Origin: Methanococcus voltae PS | Lineage (GTDB): Archaea > AGJL01 > Methanococci > Methanococcales > Methanococcaceae | Reading direction: 5' to 3' | NCBI RefSeq assembly: GCF_024807035.1 | Contig: NZ_JANUCQ010000002.1 | Location: forward strand, 310,001 to 374,000 | Length of the DNA stretch: 64,000 nucleotides | In this document: piece after piece, positions 48,315 through 58,304 of the stretch | How the letters are laid out: every line of letters begins with the position of its first letter | Position numbering within the stretch: the stretch's first letter is position 1 | Notes under the pieces: model-generated | What the model was told of the DNA's origin: nothing | The model's input: the letters and a program-made list of their open reading frames with translations, nothing else | The model's database searches: none | Made by a program: the position numbers and the translations under genes

Positions 48315-48511
48315 AATTTACCCTATTAATTTTAAAAAAAATGCAAATTTGATTTATTTTTATTTATTTTTATTTATTTTAATTTAATTCGACTTGATTA
48401 ATAAATAATTATTATACATAATTACTAATGTACATTAATATATACTATGTGTTATTTTATAAATATTATTTATAATTATTATCTATACACTTATTATCAT
48501 ATGGCGATATT

Positions 48512-49042
48512 ATGAATGAAATTATGAAAGAAATAGTTGAAAAAAATAAATTTAAAATCAATGGCGAGACATTTATAATACTTGGGATTAATAATGCAAC
48601 TATTAATAATGACATATTTCAATTAAACAAGAAATTTGAATTTCAAATGCTAAATGCGGATTGCATAGCTACTATTAGCCATATTAAACAAGGTATAGTA
48701 CAAGCTATGACTAAAAAAAATATTTCAAATAATTTTTGGGTAGAGATATTAGTGAGAGCTTCTGCTACTCGTCAAATATCGACAGCTATTAAATTATTAG
48801 GAGCAAAATCCGGAAATGTATGCCTTATTTGTAAAGATGAAAAAGTTGCGGAAGTTATTATCGATAAAATTGGCGGAAACGTTCAAAAAGATGTTGTAGA
48901 ATTTTTAAACGTATCAGATGATTTTAACAATGAAAAGTTCAAAAACATAGTTAGTATATACGATTTAAAAAACGTTTACACAGTTGAAAACTTGATTAAA
49001 AGAGTTATTGAAGAAATAGCTATTGTAGAGTGTAAAGTTTAA
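48512..49042 (+). CDS. cgi121: KEOPS complex subunit Cgi121
   Basis: Cgi121 binds tRNA for the KEOPS complex, which makes t6A at position 37. The 176-residue protein has FQMLNADCIATISHIKQGIVQAM and EILVRASATRQISTAI, the conserved family blocks. ATG at 48512 follows GGCGATATT. Other KEOPS genes are not in the window. A dissimilar N-terminal start at 48524 is possible. Confidence 0.86.
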   Translation: MNEIMKEIVEKNKFKINGETFIILGINNATINNDIFQLNKKFEFQMLNADCIATISHIKQGIVQAMTKKNISNNFWVEILVRASATRQISTAIKLLGAKSGNVCLICKDEKVAEVIIDKIGGNVQKDVVEFLNVSDDFNNEKFKNIVSIYDLKNVYTVENLIKRVIEEIAIVECKV

Positions 49043-49171
49043 AATACTAAATGAAATTTTAAATTTAAATATCTTAAAATATGGTAAATATTTATATATC
49101 ACTATACAAATTTAGATATATTTATTATATTTTAATTATGTGTTAATCTTAGAAATTAACTGAGGGACATT

Positions 49172-50449
49172 ATGATTATTTTTAAAAAAATTGATGATTT
49201 AAATGAAGAAGAAATTCAAAAAATAATGGACAGAAATAAGACTAATATGGACAATATATTGCCAATAGTCGGCGATATCCTCAAAAATGTTAGGGAAAAT
49301 AAAGATTCTGCATTGAAAGAATATACAAAAAAGTTTGACGGTGTCGATATCGAAAACTTTAGGGTTACTAAAGAAGAAATTGAGACTGCGTATGAAAATG
49401 TAGATTCTAAAGTCGTATGTAGCTTAGAACAAGCTCACGAAAATATCTACGAGTTCCACAAAGCTCAACTTGATAATTTAAAAGAATGGGCATTGGAAAA
49501 AGATGGAATTAGTACTGGACAAATCATAAGACCTATTGAAAAAGCGGGTTGCTACGTTCCAGGTGGGAAAGCTTTCTATCCATCATCTGTCTTAATGACC
49601 ACAATTCCTGCAAAGGTTGCAGGCGTTAAAGAAGTCGTTGTAACATCCCCTCCAAATGGAACCAAGGGTAATTATGCAACCTTAGTGGCTTCTGATATTT
49701 GTAAGGTAGATAGCATCTTTAAACTAGGGGGTGCTCAAGCAATTGCAAGTTTAGCATATGGTACTGAAAGCATTCCTAAAGTTGATATTATCGTAGGTCC
49801 GGGTAACATATTTGTTACAACCGCTAAAAAATTAGTTTACGGAGAAGTAGCAATTGATTTCCCAGCGGGGCCATCAGAAGTCTTAATAATTTGCGATGAG
49901 GAAACAAATGTGGATTATGTGGCTCTTGACTTCTTAGCACAGGCTGAACACGACCCTAATGCATCTTGTGTGATTACAACTACTTCAGAAGATAAAGCGG
50001 TTGAAATTAAGAACCGAATAATTGAAACTGCACAGAATGCTAAGAGAAAGGAAATAATAGTAAAAGCTTTGGAAAATTCCGCAATAGTTTACGGTAGTTT
50101 AGACCAATGTATAGACTTATCAAACGAATATGCTCCAGAGCACCTTGAAATAATGACCAAAAACCCAAGAGAAGTTTTAAAATACATTAATAATGCAGGA
50201 AGCATATTTTTGGGTCACTACGCACCAGTACCGGTTGGTGATTATGCAAGCGGTACAAATCACGTTTTACCAACGTCAGGATGTGCAAAAATGTACTCAG
50301 GACTTAGCGTAGAAACATTTATTAAAAAGCCTACAGTTCAGGAATTAACTAGAGATGGCTTAAAAAGTATTGCAGATGTTGTAACCACCATTGCAGAAGC
50401 AGAAGGTTTATATAACCACGCTGAAGCAATTAAAGGTAGGTTAAAATAG
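49172..50449 (+). CDS. hisD: Histidinol dehydrogenase HisD
   Basis: HisD oxidises histidinol to histidine in two NAD-dependent steps. The 425-residue protein has YVPGGKAFYPSSVLM, VGPGNIFVTTAKK, DFPAGPSEVLI, AQAEHDPNA (Zn ligand His region), NEYAPEHLEI and the GTNHVLPTSGCAKMYSGL block. ATG at 49172 follows GAGGGACATT. The gene is not linked to other his genes. A large stem-loop follows. Confidence 0.97.
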   Translation: MIIFKKIDDLNEEEIQKIMDRNKTNMDNILPIVGDILKNVRENKDSALKEYTKKFDGVDIENFRVTKEEIETAYENVDSKVVCSLEQAHENIYEFHKAQLDNLKEWALEKDGISTGQIIRPIEKAGCYVPGGKAFYPSSVLMTTIPAKVAGVKEVVVTSPPNGTKGNYATLVASDICKVDSIFKLGGAQAIASLAYGTESIPKVDIIVGPGNIFVTTAKKLVYGEVAIDFPAGPSEVLIICDEETNVDYVALDFLAQAEHDPNASCVITTTSEDKAVEIKNRIIETAQNAKRKEIIVKALENSAIVYGSLDQCIDLSNEYAPEHLEIMTKNPREVLKYINNAGSIFLGHYAPVPVGDYASGTNHVLPTSGCAKMYSGLSVETFIKKPTVQELTRDGLKSIADVVTTIAEAEGLYNHAEAIKGRLK

Positions 50450-50501
50450 ATGTAAAAATAAAATATATGCTAATCTATAAATAATATCGTAAATAGATAG
50501 G

Positions 50502-50580
50502 ATATCAAATAATAATACTAATAATACTAATAACACCAATAATACCAACAATATGGTGCAAATATAATATTATTTGATAT
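50502..50580 (+). terminator. Large stem-loop after hisD with T-rich tail
   Basis: Perfect 13-bp arms ATATCAAATAATA (50502-50514) and TATTATTTGATAT (50568-50580) enclose an inner CACC (50534-50537)/GGTG (50555-50558) pairing, and a T run follows at 50586-50592. The loop side holds four 9-bp units related to AATAATACT (50511-50546). It may terminate hisD transcription or structure the leader of uppP. Confidence 0.65.
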
Positions 50581-50726
50581 TATTATTTTTTTAAAATATG
50601 GGATTATTTAAAATATATTAAATACGATTTTAAATACCTTTAAATATTTACATTAAGAATTTAAAAAATTTAAAAAAAATTTAAAAATAAAAATAAAGAA
50701 TTTACGATTTACAAAAAAGTGAAAAC

Positions 50727-51485
50727 ATGTTAGGATTTGAACAAATTATACTAGGTATAGTCCAGGGATTTACAGAATTTTTACCCGTTTCAAGCTCTGG
50801 ACACTTGGCAATTATCTCCAAATTGTTGTCAATTGAACCACAGATAAGTTATTTTGCAGCTTTGCATTTTGCTACTTTTTTGGCAGTTTTTATGTTCGTT
50901 AAAGAGGACGTAATAGAAATTACCAAAGGATTAGTTAAAAAAGATAAATCCTCTATGGATTTAAGTTTTAAATTGATTATATCAACCATACCAGCCGTTA
51001 TCGTAGGATTATTGTTAAAAAACTTTTTTACGTCATTTTACGGTTCTTTAAAATTTATCGGTTTATTCTTAGCTATTACTGGTATTATGATGATTATGTC
51101 GGATAAAATAAACCATGGAACTAAATCCATGTATGATATAAGCCATAAAGACGCTTTATTGGTCGGAATCACTCAAGCATTTGCAATATTACCTGGAATT
51201 TCACGTAGTGGTTCTACCCTATTTACTTCAGTATATAGGGGAATGAAAAAAGAGGACGCATTTAAATACTCATTTATAATGAGTTTACCAGTTACAGCAG
51301 GTGCTGGAGTTCTTGAATTAAGCGACGTAGCATTAACTTTTGAGTCAATTGTTGGATTAGTGTTCGCCACACTTTCGGGATTAATTGCCTTATCAATTGT
51401 TAAAAAATTAATAATAAACAATAAATTAAAAATATTTGGGTATTATTGTATTATAATGTCAATTTTGGTAATAATGTTCCTATAA
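50727..51485 (+). CDS. uppP: Undecaprenyl-diphosphatase UppP (BacA type)
   Basis: UppP dephosphorylates polyprenyl diphosphate so the lipid carrier can be reused, here presumably for N-glycosylation lipids. The 252-residue membrane protein has the two family motifs QGFTEFLPVSSSGHLAI (near 12-28) and LPGISRSGSTLFTS (near 155), with catalytic Glu, His and Arg. ATG at 50727 has a modest site (AGTGA). UppS, which makes the same class of lipid, is at 58787. Confidence 0.95.
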   Translation: MLGFEQIILGIVQGFTEFLPVSSSGHLAIISKLLSIEPQISYFAALHFATFLAVFMFVKEDVIEITKGLVKKDKSSMDLSFKLIISTIPAVIVGLLLKNFFTSFYGSLKFIGLFLAITGIMMIMSDKINHGTKSMYDISHKDALLVGITQAFAILPGISRSGSTLFTSVYRGMKKEDAFKYSFIMSLPVTAGAGVLELSDVALTFESIVGLVFATLSGLIALSIVKKLIINNKLKIFGYYCIIMSILVIMFL

Positions 51486-51568
51486 TAACGGCATTATCAA
51501 TATTATTGCTAGTATTATCAATATTAGTAACAATATTGTTGATATTATTAGCGATATTATTACCCATT

Positions 51569-52063
51569 TTACTTTTTTTCTTCTTCTTTTTCGTATATTA
51601 CTTCAATGCTAGTACTATTTTTTAAATTATATGTAATATTAGAGTCTTTAAACATATTAATGTCATCCTTATCTGATTTTTTAATATCCTGACTTTCTTG
51701 ACTATCAACATCTTTATTCCCTTTTTCAACCGTATCACTTAATTTCCCCATCTTTTTCATATCACCTTTTAAAGTTTCTGTCTCTTCGTCGTAATTATAT
51801 AGTTTATCGTCTTTAGAACCTTTTTTTCCAAACTCACTTGTCTTATATCTCTTCCATATCAATAATATAACTATTAAAAGTAGCAATAGAATAAATAACA
51901 AATAAATTTCTTTTTCATAAACCCCTAAACTTCCTAACGATGATATACTATTTGAAGTCCCGCCCGATACTTCAGTGGCTTTTAAAATTATCGGATATCC
52001 AAAAGCTGTTTGAAAATTTATTAAAAAAATGCCTGTAGCAATTATTTCAGTTAATTTGCTCAA
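51569..52063 (-). CDS. Unknown membrane protein with charged tail
   Basis: The product (about 164 residues) has a short N-terminal segment, one strong membrane helix (EIYLLFILLLLLIVILLIW near residues 50-70) and a charged, Lys/Asp/Ser-rich cytoplasmic tail. Translation probably begins at TTG 52063, six bases after GGTG; GTG at 52072 overlaps the GAGGGGG site. I recognise no domain. It converges on uppP. Confidence 0.6.
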   Translation of the reverse strand: MSKLTEIIATGIFLINFQTAFGYPIILKATEVSGGTSNSISSLGSLGVYEKEIYLLFILLLLLIVILLIWKRYKTSEFGKKGSKDDKLYNYDEETETLKGDMKKMGKLSDTVEKGNKDVDSQESQDIKKSDKDDINMFKDSNITYNLKNSTSIEVIYEKEEEKK

Positions 52064-52332
52064 TGGCAACACCCCCTCAACATTTGTTATATAAGTATTA
52101 TCCTATTCAATTATTGAGTTATTGATTTACTTATTTGTTAATTTGTTAATTTGTTAATTTAAAAATACAAATTTATAATTACATAGTTATATATTTTTAT
52201 GAATTTTATGATTTTTATAACTTAATATTTAGAGTTAGATTTTTAAAAATTCAAACAAAAAAAGTATTATATTTATTGAGTTTATTCTATTTTCTATTGA
52301 TTTATTTATTATTTATTACTTATTATTTAGCC

Positions 52333-53085
52333 CTATTTTAAGCTTAAATCCAACATAACTCTGTGATAACCTAATTCTTTTAACTTTGTATCAATTTCTT
52401 CAAATATATTGGTTTTTAAAAATTTCTGTGCATCTTTGTTGCTTACTTCAATTATTGCAATGTCTTTTAAAGTTCTAACTCTAAAATAACCCGTAATATC
52501 CAATAGATTCATTATAAAATCTTCTGCAAGTTCTGACATTTGCATTTTTTCTTTGGTTATTGGCGTATCCAAGACTCTTGTAGCTATGCAAGTTTCTTTT
52601 TTTGGAATATCTAATCCCAGATAGTATGAAAATTCTTTTACATCATCTTTTGTTATTTTATTATCTGCTAAGGGTGAAACAACCCCATACTCACGATAAG
52701 CATCTAAACCAGGTCTATCTTCTACAAGGTCCTCGTAAATAGTACCATCAACGATAATATCATATTCCAATTGGTCTTTTATTTCAGTTAAAATTTTTGC
52801 CATTATCTTTTTACATTCGTAACATCTATTTTCTACGCAAGCGTTTTCATCCAATTGATTAACATCGATAACAACGTGTTTTAAATTCATTAGTTTTGCC
52901 TTTTTTTCAGCGTATTTCAAAGCACTTTTTGAAAAAAATCCATTATCAATAGTTACTGCAACACATTCGTCTCCATTTTGAGCTAATTTTGCTACTAAAG
53001 TACTATCTATCCCGCCAGAGTAAGAAACAATTACTTTTTTACCCCTAAAAAAATTTTTTATATCTTTAAATTTTTCTTTATCCAT
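52333..53085 (-). CDS. larE: LarE-type sulfur-transfer ATPase
   Basis: LarE supplies sulfur for the nickel-pincer cofactor of lactate racemase and related enzymes. The 250-residue protein has the PP-loop VSYSGGIDSTLVAK, VDGTIYEDLVEDRPGLDAY and CIATRV. Cysteines in NRCYECK and ETCIATR fit the iron-sulfur type of LarE, which holds a 4Fe-4S cluster, reported for Methanococcus maripaludis, instead of the sacrificial single-Cys type. ATG at 53085 follows AGGCGAAAAT. LarA, LarB and LarC are not in the window. Confidence 0.88.
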   Translation of the reverse strand: MDKEKFKDIKNFFRGKKVIVSYSGGIDSTLVAKLAQNGDECVAVTIDNGFFSKSALKYAEKKAKLMNLKHVVIDVNQLDENACVENRCYECKKIMAKILTEIKDQLEYDIIVDGTIYEDLVEDRPGLDAYREYGVVSPLADNKITKDDVKEFSYYLGLDIPKKETCIATRVLDTPITKEKMQMSELAEDFIMNLLDITGYFRVRTLKDIAIIEVSNKDAQKFLKTNIFEEIDTKLKELGYHRVMLDLSLK

Positions 53086-53267
53086 ATTTTCGCCTAAATT
53101 ATTAAAAATATTTAAAATAATGCCATATCATTTTGAATATATTATATAATCTGTTTTATATTCTCAAATATTGCATTAATCCAAATATTGCATATATTTC
53201 GATTTTTAAATAAATTAATTGTATTTTTTAATTCTATCTTTAAATATATTTTTAAGTATATCTTTAA

Positions 53268-54404
53268 TTATTGAACTAATTCATAATTATAGGAGTTTTC
53301 ATACATCTCTTGTGAAAAACTACGGCTCATTTCTGAACCTATACCTTTACCAACGTAATAAAAAGCTTCTTTTGAGCTAAATCCAAATAATGTGTCGGCT
53401 CTAGTATCTTCTTTTGAATAGGTCTTAATCGATACATCGTTAGGTGATAAGTTTGTACGTTTTGCCAATACTTTAACTGCTTGGTCGAAATCTCCATTCT
53501 CGTCAACTAAACCGAGCTTTAAAGCATCTCTACCATCGTAAATTTTACCTTGTGCAAGATTATTGGCTTGTTCATAGGTCATATTCCTATCTTCTGCTAC
53601 TTGCGATACAAATTCCACGTATGAATTATTAACCATTCTTTGCAACATTGCATGTTCTTCTTCAGTCATTGGACGATATGGTGACGCAATATCTTTGTAT
53701 TTACCGCCTTTGATAATTGTAGAGTTTACGCCTATTTTTTCCATTAATCCATAGTAATGTAAGATATCCATTCTTACCCCAATACTACCGACGATCGCTT
53801 CTTTTTCGGATATGATATACCCTGTTGATGAAGCGGCACTATAAGCTGCAGATGCGCCCATAGCTTCAATGTATGCTATTGTAGGTTTAGTTTTTGATAC
53901 TTCTTTTATTTTTTTAGCTAATTTAGTACTTGCTATGCTACTACCGCCAGGTGAGTTTATTTTTATGATTATACCTTTGATATCAGGGTTTTTTTCAGCT
54001 TCGTCCAACCAATCAATGTAATCATAAACATCTGGAGGATATTCTGTGAATAAATCATCTTGAGGCGTGTCTAAATACAAAGCACCGTTAAAATCAATTA
54101 ATGCAATGTTTGCGTGTTCTTCTTCAGCCCCTAATAAATTTACGAAGTATAATGAACTTGTTAATAATATTGCAATTACGATGATTACAATGAATAAATA
54201 CACTAAACTTTTAGAATTCTTATTTTTAGTTTTAGTTTTAGATTCATGTTTATCGATAGATTTATTTGTATTTTTATCGTTATCGTTATTATTCGTATTA
54301 TTGGTATTTGCAATTATATTATTGTTGTTATTATCTTTTGGTTCATCGTTCAATTCATTTTGATTATTTTCGGAATCAGGTTTTGATTCATCTTCGAACT
54401 TCAT
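53268..54404 (-). CDS. sppA: Signal peptide peptidase SppA-type serine protease
   Basis: This S49-family protease digests cleaved signal peptides at the membrane. The 378-residue protein has a 65-residue Asn/Asp/Lys-rich N-terminal extension, a membrane helix (about 68-90), then the protease core. Catalytic Ser is in EAMGASAAYSAAS and catalytic Lys in GGKYKDIASPYRP, as in archaeal relatives. ATG at 54404 follows GAGGTACATT. The extension is unusually long and repetitive. Confidence 0.93.
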   Translation of the reverse strand: MKFEDESKPDSENNQNELNDEPKDNNNNNIIANTNNTNNNDNDKNTNKSIDKHESKTKTKNKNSKSLVYLFIVIIVIAILLTSSLYFVNLLGAEEEHANIALIDFNGALYLDTPQDDLFTEYPPDVYDYIDWLDEAEKNPDIKGIIIKINSPGGSSIASTKLAKKIKEVSKTKPTIAYIEAMGASAAYSAASSTGYIISEKEAIVGSIGVRMDILHYYGLMEKIGVNSTIIKGGKYKDIASPYRPMTEEEHAMLQRMVNNSYVEFVSQVAEDRNMTYEQANNLAQGKIYDGRDALKLGLVDENGDFDQAVKVLAKRTNLSPNDVSIKTYSKEDTRADTLFGFSSKEAFYYVGKGIGSEMSRSFSQEMYENSYNYELVQ

Positions 54405-54630
54405 AATGTACCTCTTTATGTTGTATGTGTAAATTTGTTTTAATCATATAAATTAAGGTTTTGCATATATTCTTAAATATATCCACAATATCTATTATCC
54501 TAATCAAAATATAAATAAGTATGATAAAAAAATGCTAAATTAAAGTATAAAATGGATAAAATAATAAGAAAAAATAAGAAAAAATAACAAATTCCCTATA
54601 AATAGCAATTTAAACTAAATTTTAAGATAA

Positions 54631-55293
54631 TTACATTTCACGATATACTCTTGGTTTTGGTTCGTAAATTTCGGAATTATCGATTAGTTCTTCTAAAATT
54701 CCATCTAACTCCTCTTCAGAGATTTCTGCCAAATCTAAAATATCGTAGTAACCTATTTCATTATTATTTTTTATAATATCTAAAACGTTATCTTTAGCAT
54801 CTAATTCTCCAAAAAGTTCTTCCAAAGCTTCGTTTTCCATATCTTCAAATCCATCACCTGATGAACCGCTGGAACCGGAAAACTCGCCTTCTTGGTACTC
54901 ATCTCTATTGTATGTTTGATTACCTTCGTCATTCACGTATTTTCTAGTTTCTTCGATTTCTTTTTCCCTAAGTTGAGTCCATTTTTCGGCATTTTCGGAT
55001 TTATTACTGAGAACTTCCAAAGAAACGTATCTTTCTTCATTATATATCCCGATTCTTCCGATTATATCCACCAAATCGCCTTCTTGGAATTTGTTTTCGG
55101 AAGTATTTTCAAAATCCTTTACAACAACGTCGTTTACTTGGAATGTTTTTACGCCTTCTTGCGTAATGTTAGAAGCTTTTCCTAGTAATCTAACTCTGTG
55201 AATGTATTTTCCATTTAAATTTAAAGCTTTATTCGATATTTCATTGTTTAAAAACTCTTCTGGCTTTATTTTGTATGCTACATACCTAATCAT
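54631..55293 (-). CDS. OB-fold / winged-helix protein, RPA32-like (COG3390-like)
   Basis: The 220-residue protein has an N-terminal OB-fold region (KYIHRVRLLGKASNI and EGDLVDIIGRIGIYNEERYV), an acidic Gly/Ser linker near residues 135-165 and a C-terminal winged helix (YYDILDLAEISEEELDGILEELI). Archaea have such RPA-associated proteins that bind single-stranded DNA complexes. Its partner RPA is not nearby. ATG at 55293 follows GGGTGAAGTT. Confidence 0.75.
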   Translation of the reverse strand: MIRYVAYKIKPEEFLNNEISNKALNLNGKYIHRVRLLGKASNITQEGVKTFQVNDVVVKDFENTSENKFQEGDLVDIIGRIGIYNEERYVSLEVLSNKSENAEKWTQLREKEIEETRKYVNDEGNQTYNRDEYQEGEFSGSSGSSGDGFEDMENEALEELFGELDAKDNVLDIIKNNNEIGYYDILDLAEISEEELDGILEELIDNSEIYEPKPRVYREM

Positions 55294-55508
55294 AACTTCA
55301 CCCTAAAATAACTATAAATAATTATGTTGTATAAATCATAATTAATTTTGGTTTTTATACCATTAGTCTATTAGTTTATAATATTGGTTGTTTTTATAAA
55401 TTATTATTTGTATCCAAATATTACTTATTTTTATTTTTCACATTAAAATTATTATTTTAAATTAATTTAAAATTAGTTTTACTTTTATTTTTAATTTTAT
55501 TTTTACGA

Positions 55509-55985
55509 TTAATATTCGTCCAATTCGTACTCATTGATTATATATCCGTGTTTAGTTTTTGGTGCAATACTCTTAATTAAATGCAACAATGCTGGACTAA
55601 CGTCTCCTTCATAATCTTCGTAATATTTATAGTTTTTTGAGTATTTAAACTCTTCTTCGTCTTTTTCATCAATTATAATAGATATTCTAATACCGCCGTG
55701 TACATCTTTATCGAAATTTAATGTATTTGAAAAAGCAGCTTGTTTATTTATGTAAAATTTAGATAATTTATCTGAAGCTCCTCTTTCTAAAACCATTCTT
55801 CCAGTATCCAATATTTCCTCAGTTCGTAATAATTGTTTAAATACATTAATATCTTTTGCAGTTCCTAAAACATATTTTTGGTCTTCCAAAGTTAATTCTG
55901 CGTCAGGAAATATGTTTTTTATTGCTTTAGCTACTTTATCATAGCTTTCAGTTGGTTTTAAAAATGCTCGTAAGTTTATAATCAT
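55509..55985 (-). CDS. RNA-binding protein of the COG1325 (DUF54) family
   Basis: The 158-residue protein has LRAFLKPTESYDKVAKAIKNIFP at the N terminus and KFYINKQAAFSNTLNF in the middle, which I recall as the archaeal COG1325 family, a predicted exosome-associated RNA-binding protein. ATG at 55985 follows GAGGGCATATT. No functional partner is adjacent. Confidence 0.75.
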   Translation of the reverse strand: MIINLRAFLKPTESYDKVAKAIKNIFPDAELTLEDQKYVLGTAKDINVFKQLLRTEEILDTGRMVLERGASDKLSKFYINKQAAFSNTLNFDKDVHGGIRISIIIDEKDEEEFKYSKNYKYYEDYEGDVSPALLHLIKSIAPKTKHGYIINEYELDEY

Positions 55986-56310
55986 AATATGCCCTCAAAA
56001 TCTTGTATAATATCTTGTATAATGAATAATAATATCATATTACCCCTATATTCGTATCGCTTAATAATTAATAATTATAATCAATAATTTTATAATAATC
56101 TAGTAATAGTACCCCATTGTTTATTAAGTTTACATTTTTCAATAGGTATTTTAAGAAATAATATTCTTTGCAATTAAAAAATGATAATTAAGTATATAAA
56201 TAAGTAAGGAATGATTAATAAATAAATTAACAAAATTTAACAATATTAATTATAATTATGTTGCATTATGTTATGATTTAATAGATTGTTAAACTTAAAA
56301 GGTGAGATAA
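55986..56310. other. Divergent intergenic region before aIF1A
   Basis: This 325-bp AT-rich gap separates the COG1325 gene and aIF1A. It contains no open frame or evident hairpin; the aIF1A promoter should be in the last 150 bp. Confidence 0.4.
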
Positions 56311-56625
56311 ATGGACCCAAGACAACAACAAACACAACCTACTAGAGTTAGAACTCCAAGAAAAGAAGAAAATGAACTTTTAGGAATTATCGAACAAATG
56401 TTAGGCGCAAGTAGAGTAAGAGTAAGATGTATGGACGGTAAATTAAGAATGGGAAGAATTCCTGGTAAATTAAAAAGAAAAATCTGGGTAAGAGAAAACG
56501 ATGTTGTAATTGTAACCCCTTGGGAAGTACAAGGAGACGAAAAATGCGATATTATCTGGAGATACACAAAAGGACAAGTTGACTGGTTAAATAAAAGAGG
56601 ATACTTAGATTTCATGCATCAGTAA
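56311..56625 (+). CDS. eif1a: Translation initiation factor aIF1A
   Basis: aIF1A is an OB-fold factor that occupies the ribosomal A site at initiation. The 104-residue protein has [37 protein letters not shown], as in the family. ATG at 56311 follows GGTGAGATAA. rio1 follows 21 bp downstream, so the two form an operon. Confidence 0.97.
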   Translation: MDPRQQQTQPTRVRTPRKEENELLGIIEQMLGASRVRVRCMDGKLRMGRIPGKLKRKIWVRENDVVIVTPWEVQGDEKCDIIWRYTKGQVDWLNKRGYLDFMHQ

Positions 56626-56646
56626 CTTCGTTCATAGGGCGAAATC

Positions 56647-57588
56647 ATGAAAAACGTAAAAAATAATGACATAAATACCGTATCTGACGATTTAGATAAG
56701 GATATAAGTTGGGATATGGAAAATATCAAGGAATATGATTTGAAAAACGAAAATGAAAAAGAGCATATTACTAAAAAAGACCAACAAAGAATCGACAAGG
56801 AATATCAGAAAAAAATTGTTGAAAGGAAAAAGAAGTTTTTAGAAAGTTTAAAAACTGAAAATGAAGTTTTTGACAAACGTACGTTAATGAATTTGTACAA
56901 CTTACTTGTTGGTAAACATGTTGACGAACTCTCTGGGATTATTAATTCAGGCAAAGAAGCGGTTGTATTCCGAGCCGAGGGAACAGACAGCGAAACTGGA
57001 GAATTAGAGGAATATGCTGTAAAAGTATATCGTGTTTCAAATTGTGACTTTAAAACTATGTGGAAATATATTCAAGGAGACCCAAGATTCCACCTTAAAC
57101 GAAGTAGCACTAGGCAAATTATAAATGCCTGGGTTGAAAAAGAGTTTAGGAACTTATTAAGAGCGGGAGATTATATAAATACTCCATTTGCAATACTTAA
57201 AAGGGAAAATGTGCTTTTAATGGAATTGATATGTGATGAAGATGGAAATCCTTGTCCAAGGTTAAAAGACTGTAAAGTCGATTATGAAAAATTCTACGCA
57301 CAAATAAGGGACGATATAAAAACTCTATACCAAGATGCAAAATTAGTTCACGGAGATTTATCCGAGTATAACATTCTTGTTCAGGATGAAGAACCTGTTT
57401 ACATCGACTTTTCGCAGGGTGTTATATCCCAACACCCCCTATCTAAAACATTACTAATTAGAGATATAAAGAATGTTTGCAACTTTTTCAAGCGTAAAGG
57501 AGTTAAAACAGACTACCAAGAGTTTTACAAGCATGTTACAGGTTCTGAATTACATTTATTAGATGAAGAACTTGCTAAAAACTACTAA
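56647..57588 (+). CDS. rio1: Atypical serine/threonine kinase Rio1
   Basis: Rio1 acts in small-subunit ribosome maturation. The 313-residue protein has the ATP-binding GIINSGKEAVVFRAEG, the catalytic LVHGDLSEYNILV and metal-binding YIDFSQGV. The N-terminal 70 residues are Lys/Glu-rich. ATG at 56647 is 21 bp after the aIF1A stop and follows GGGCGAAATC. Linkage with aIF1A is consistent with ribosome function. Confidence 0.95.
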   Translation: MKNVKNNDINTVSDDLDKDISWDMENIKEYDLKNENEKEHITKKDQQRIDKEYQKKIVERKKKFLESLKTENEVFDKRTLMNLYNLLVGKHVDELSGIINSGKEAVVFRAEGTDSETGELEEYAVKVYRVSNCDFKTMWKYIQGDPRFHLKRSSTRQIINAWVEKEFRNLLRAGDYINTPFAILKRENVLLMELICDEDGNPCPRLKDCKVDYEKFYAQIRDDIKTLYQDAKLVHGDLSEYNILVQDEEPVYIDFSQGVISQHPLSKTLLIRDIKNVCNFFKRKGVKTDYQEFYKHVTGSELHLLDEELAKNY

Positions 57589-57660
57589 GGTTCAATTAGT
57601 AATTCAAAAAATATTATAAAAAAGATGTTGAAAATGTCTTAAAAATATTTTTTTATTTTA

Positions 57661-57691
<31 letters not shown>

Positions 57692-57746
57692 TTACTTTAT
57701 TATCCTTTATTTTTATTTTATTATCTTATTTTATTATCTTATTTTA

Positions 57747-58304
57747 TTATTCTAAAAGATTATCAAATATATTTTCAACATTATTTAACACGTCACTATA
57801 AGTACCTTCATTAATAACCATATAATCAGCAAGTGCTATAACGCTTCCAATTGTAAAATCCAACTCTCGATTATCCCTTTCAATGAATACGTCCCATTCT
57901 GTAGAATCATCTTCCCTACCACGACTTCTTAATCTTTCAAATCTAGTTTTAGGTGAAGCGTGTATCGCTAAAACTTCCACGTCATAATATCTTTTAAAGT
58001 AATTTAGTTCATGTATACTCCTCACACCTTCGACAGCTATAATATGCGTGTTTTCCTTATTTTTGGCCTCAACTTCATTTACCAAATTAATACACGGCAC
58101 TGCAACTGCTTCAGCCCCATAAAGTTCCCTTAGTTTTTTAGCCGTATTTCCCACATTTTCAGGATTAAGTTCTAAACCCCGTTTTGTAGTCTCCCTTCTA
58201 ACCACGTCGCCCATTGAAACATACGCAATATGCTTGCTATCACATACACCCTGAACCAAACTTTTTCCAGAACCTTGCATTCCTGTAATTGCAATAATTT
58301 TCAT
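57747..58304 (-). CDS. UPF0200 P-loop kinase-like protein
   Basis: The 185-residue protein has the P-loop GMQGSGKSLV at residues 8-17 and a kinase-like layout related to dephospho-CoA kinase (HIIAVEGVRSIHEL, RLRSRGREDDS, RDNRELDFTIGSVIALADY). Archaeal UPF0200 proteins of this kind have an uncertain substrate. ATG at 58304 has only a weak site (AAGGGAATT). Confidence 0.85.
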   Translation of the reverse strand: MKIIAITGMQGSGKSLVQGVCDSKHIAYVSMGDVVRRETTKRGLELNPENVGNTAKKLRELYGAEAVAVPCINLVNEVEAKNKENTHIIAVEGVRSIHELNYFKRYYDVEVLAIHASPKTRFERLRSRGREDDSTEWDVFIERDNRELDFTIGSVIALADYMVINEGTYSDVLNNVENIFDNLLE

